In this document: piece by piece, positions 4,028 through 6,189 of the stretch
Position numbering within the stretch: position 1 is the stretch's first letter
Layout: every line of letters begins with the position of its first letter
DNA from: Desulfovibrio sp.
GTDB taxonomy: Bacteria > Desulfobacterota > Desulfovibrionia > Desulfovibrionales > Desulfovibrionaceae
NCBI GenBank assembly: GCA_022837365.1
Contig: JALHHV010000196.1
Span: 1 to 6,189 of the forward strand
DNA length: 6,189 bases
Direction: 5' to 3'
The notes under the pieces: model-generated
The model's input: only the letters and a program-made list of their open reading frames with translations
Told to the model about the DNA's origin: nothing
Databases searched by the model: none
Made by a program: the position numbers and the translations under genes

Positions 4028-5751
4028 CGGCCCAGCAGTTCCTCGTGCCGTCCGGCGTCCACGATGCGGCCCTGCTCCATGACCAGGATGCGGTCGGCGG
4101 AAAGGATGGTGGACAGCCGGTGGGCGATGACGATGCTGGTGCGGTTTTCCATCAGGTTGTCCAGGGCCTTCTGGACGATGCGCTCAGCTTCGGAGTCCAA
4201 CGCGCTGGTGGCTTCGTCCAGGATGAGCAGCGGCGCATCCTTCATGATGGCCCGGGCGATGGTCAGGCGCTGCTTCTGCCCGCCGGACAGCTTCACCCCG
4301 CGTTCGCCCAGCAGGGTGCCGTACCCTTCGGGCAGTTCGGCGATGAATTCGTCGGCATAGGCGGACGTGGCCGCGGCGCGCACGGGATCCGCGTCAATGG
4401 GGCCGGCAAGGCCGTAGGTGATGTTGTCGCGCACCGAAAGGTTGAACAGGAAGGTGTCCTGCGACACCATGGATACGTTGCGGCGCAAGGTTTCCAGGGT
4501 GTAGTCGGCCACCGGGCGGCCGTTGAGGACGATGGCCCCCTGCTGCGGCTCGTAGAAGCGGGGAATGAGGTTGACGAAGGTGCTCTTGCCCGCGCCGCTG
4601 GGCCCCACGATGGCCACCCGTTCGCCCGCGCGCACGGTGAGGCTGACGTTGTCCAGCGCGGGCACGGCCTTGCCGCCGTAGGTGAAGGTGACCCCCTCGA
4701 AGCGCAGTTCGCGGAAGGGTTCATCGAAGGGGATGTCGCCCCCCTGCTCCACCACCAGTTCCGGCGCGTCGAGGATCTCGAAGACCCGCTCGGCCCCGGC
4801 CAAGGCGCGCTGCACGTCCATATTGTAGGAATTCAGCGACTTTACCGGGTCGTACATCATGGCCAGGGCGGCCACGAACGAGAAGAACGTGCCCGCCGTG
4901 GTCTCGCCGGAGATGACCTCGTGCCCGCCGAACCAGATCACCAGGCCAATGCCCACGGCCCCGATCAGTTCCATGACCGGCGAGGAAAGCTCGGACACGC
5001 TGGCCTGCTTCAGGTACAGCCGGGCCAGGCGCTCGTTCTCGTCGTCGAAGCGGCGCGCCTCGTGCCGTTCGGTGGCGAAGGCCTTGACCACCCGGATGCC
5101 GCTGAACACCTCCTGCAACACCACGGAAATGTCCGCCAGCTTCGACTGGTTGCGGCGGCCGTACTTGCGCAGCTTGCGGCCGAACCATACCAGCGGGTAC
5201 AGCGCCGCCGGCAGCACCAGCACCGCCCACACCGCCAGGCGCGGATTCTGGTAGAACACCACGCCCACCAGCCCCAGCATGGTCAGCAGCTGCCGCACCA
5301 TCATCACGATGGACGGCAGGCTGTTGCGGATCATGGTCACGTCGTTGATGATGCGCGACATGAGCATGCCCACCTGCGATTCTTCATAGAATTGCAGCGG
5401 CAGGTAGATGATCTTGTCGTACAGTTCCGAGCGCAGCTTTTCCAGCACCCGCAGGCCACTGTACTGCATGAAGTAGTTCTGCACGTAGCGGCCCGCGCCC
5501 TTCACCAGCGTGAGCACGAAGAACAGCAGCGGTACGTACAGCAGCGCCTGCTCGTCCTTGTTGATGAAGATTTCGTCCAGGGCGGGCTTGACCAGCCAGG
5601 CGGTCCCGGCCGTGCTCAGCGACACCACGCCCATGGACAGCATGGAAAGGATGATCTGCCACTTGTAGGGGCGGAAATACTTCAAGCAACGCTTGAGCAG
5701 GTGCAGGCTCTGGCCCTGGGGGGGCTGGTCGTTCTTGGTGGCGTCGGCCAT
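3772..5751 (-). CDS. msbA: MsbA-like lipid A/LPS ABC exporter with an aberrant out-of-frame C-terminal tail
   Basis: This is a half-size ABC exporter: a six-helix membrane domain (about 30-320) fused to an ATPase domain (about 347-578). The ATPase has the full motif set: Walker A GPSGAGKST (383-391), Q-loop Gln430 in SQDTF, signature LSGGQKQR (488-495), Walker B LLILDEATSALD (508-519) and the H-loop His544 in IAHRLST. MsbA-type proteins flip core-lipid A across the inner membrane using ATP. The acyltransferase genes downstream support a lipid A substrate, although other lipids cannot be excluded. The family normally ends near residue 580-590, after a segment like HEELL...LYA. Here HEELLGRCTLYA (569-580) is followed by about 79 residues rich in Pro, Cys, Trp and Arg. 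That tail is the DUF374 gene read in another frame, ending at 3772 after a 256-nt overlap. I regard it as non-native. The Shine-Dalgarno before the ATG is weak. Confidence 0.9.
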   Translation of the reverse strand: MADATKNDQPPQGQSLHLLKRCLKYFRPYKWQIILSMLSMGVVSLSTAGTAWLVKPALDEIFINKDEQALLYVPLLFFVLTLVKGAGRYVQNYFMQYSGLRVLEKLRSELYDKIIYLPLQFYEESQVGMLMSRIINDVTMIRNSLPSIVMMVRQLLTMLGLVGVVFYQNPRLAVWAVLVLPAALYPLVWFGRKLRKYGRRNQSKLADISVVLQEVFSGIRVVKAFATERHEARRFDDENERLARLYLKQASVSELSSPVMELIGAVGIGLVIWFGGHEVISGETTAGTFFSFVAALAMMYDPVKSLNSYNMDVQRALAGAERVFEILDAPELVVEQGGDIPFDEPFRELRFEGVTFTYGGKAVPALDNVSLTVRAGERVAIVGPSGAGKSTFVNLIPRFYEPQQGAIVLNGRPVADYTLETLRRNVSMVSQDTFLFNLSVRDNITYGLAGPIDADPVRAAATSAYADEFIAELPEGYGTLLGERGVKLSGGQKQRLTIARAIMKDAPLLILDEATSALDSEAERIVQKALDNLMENRTSIVIAHRLSTILSADRILVMEQGRIVDAGRHEELLGRCTLYAPCATPWPGARPWTRCGATAPPWSSRCGMTNSFRSCTCGTAWRSSPWSARAATANTWPRCCNGWGCARRGVPVRAAGSRR

Positions 5752-5863
5752 GTGGTGCGGGGTCTTCTATTGGTTTTGTAAATGCGTTTCGCGGTGCGGC
5801 GCGGCAGTTTTCGATTTGACCGGGCCGTGCGGTGTGGTGTTCCTTCGGAAAAGGAGGCTCACC
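5752..5863. promoter_or_regulatory. Divergent intergenic region between the exporter operon and the YedF-like gene
   Basis: These 112 bases must hold the promoters for both directions if each unit starts here. No box pair close to consensus is seen. The T/A-rich segment TTGGTTTTGTAAATGCG (5771-5787) is the most likely melting or contact site for either direction. AAGGAGG at 5851-5857 is a strong ribosome binding site for the rightward gene. Confidence 0.4.
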
Positions 5864-6189
5864 ATGCCAGAAATCGAACTGAACTGCCAGAATCTTCCCT
5901 GCCCCCAGCCCGTGCTGCGCTGCAAGCGCTGCCTTGACGAGCAATCGCCCGCATCGCTGGTGGTGGTTGTGGATAACCAGGCCGCGCGCGAGAACGTGAC
6001 GCGCTTTCTGTCCACCCAAGGCTATGCCGTGCAGGCCGAGGACGCGGGCGATGGCCTGTGGCGGCTGCGCGGCGCGAAGGGCGACGCGCCCGCGCCCAAT
6101 CCCGAGGACGACTGCGAGGTCTGCGAAGTGATGACCGAGGAACAGTTGCGCCGCATGGGCGAAAAGGTCGTGGTCTTCCTGACCTCCGA
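5864..6189 (+). CDS. yedF: YedF-like selenium/sulfur metabolism protein (TusA-like domain), 3' end cut by the window
   Basis: The frame opens at an ATG 6 nt after a strong AAGGAGG and stays open for 108 codons to the window edge. Residues 3-70 form a TusA/SirA-like domain. LNCQNLPCPQPVLRCK contains the family CPxP motif (Cys13-Pro14-Gln15-Pro16), and VVVDNQAARENVTRFLSTQGY matches the second half of that fold. In TusA the CPxP cysteine carries persulfide sulfur. In YedF proteins the TusA-like domain is followed by a linker and a DsrE-like domain, and the gene often occurs with selenium metabolism genes; the segment beginning GEKVVVFLTS (99-108) looks like the first strand of that second domain. 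Extra cysteines form two CxxC pairs, Cys20-Cys23 (CKRC) and Cys84-Cys87 (CEVC), the latter in the linker. Selenium versus sulfur chemistry cannot be decided from this part. Confidence 0.82.
   Translation, partial: MPEIELNCQNLPCPQPVLRCKRCLDEQSPASLVVVVDNQAARENVTRFLSTQGYAVQAEDAGDGLWRLRGAKGDAPAPNPEDDCEVCEVMTEEQLRRMGEKVVVFLTS

Noticed and set aside
4045..5781. 578-codon open frame on the plus strand opposite the exporter gene
   Set aside because: It is exactly antisense to a clear ABC exporter with all motifs, is rich in Gly, His and Ala as GC-rich shadow frames are, and has no recognisable domain.

Overview
The window looks like a chromosomal piece of a GC-rich, Gram-negative sulfate-reducing deltaproteobacterium, most likely Desulfovibrionaceae (Desulfovibrio/Nitratidesulfovibrio type). 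This rests on the gene families (an LPS-related late acyltransferase pair beside an MsbA-like exporter, a YedF-type selenium/sulfur protein, a TalC/FSA-type small transaldolase), on the GC-rich coding style, and on remembered protein style. No search was run.

Layout. The left part (1-1535) is read rightward. It holds the 3' end of folK (folate biosynthesis), a small membrane-anchored YHS-type metal-binding protein, and a 217-residue transaldolase-family enzyme closed by two intrinsic terminators in tandem. A noncoding stretch of about 1 kb (1435-2480) follows, between convergent genes. It carries several stem-loops, a 16-bp perfect palindrome fused to a tandem 10-bp repeat, two very AT-rich islands and a possible promoter, but no convincing protein gene. 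The right part (2481-5751) is a leftward operon for envelope lipid assembly: an MsbA-like ABC exporter, a DUF374-type acyltransferase and an LpxL/HtrB-type acyltransferase, in transcription order. Divergent from it, and cut by the window edge, is the start of a YedF-like protein (TusA-like domain with CPxP motif).

How the genes fit together. The leftward operon combines two acyltransferases of different families with the flippase that would export the finished lipid A-type product. The acyltransferase genes overlap by ATGA and are probably translationally coupled. The rightward genes are ordinary metabolic or housekeeping genes with no obvious shared pathway.

The oddest feature is the exporter/DUF374 junction at about 4010-4030. 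The exporter loses its family-type C-terminus and runs about 80 codons out of frame into the DUF374 gene, while the DUF374 protein lacks its usual N-terminal segment. That is the pattern expected from a small deletion joining the two genes (natural or an assembly error). The second point of interest is the structured, AT-rich 1-kb convergent gap, which could hide a small RNA or a regulator-binding region. No CRISPR array, tRNA, rRNA, insertion sequence or defence system was seen.
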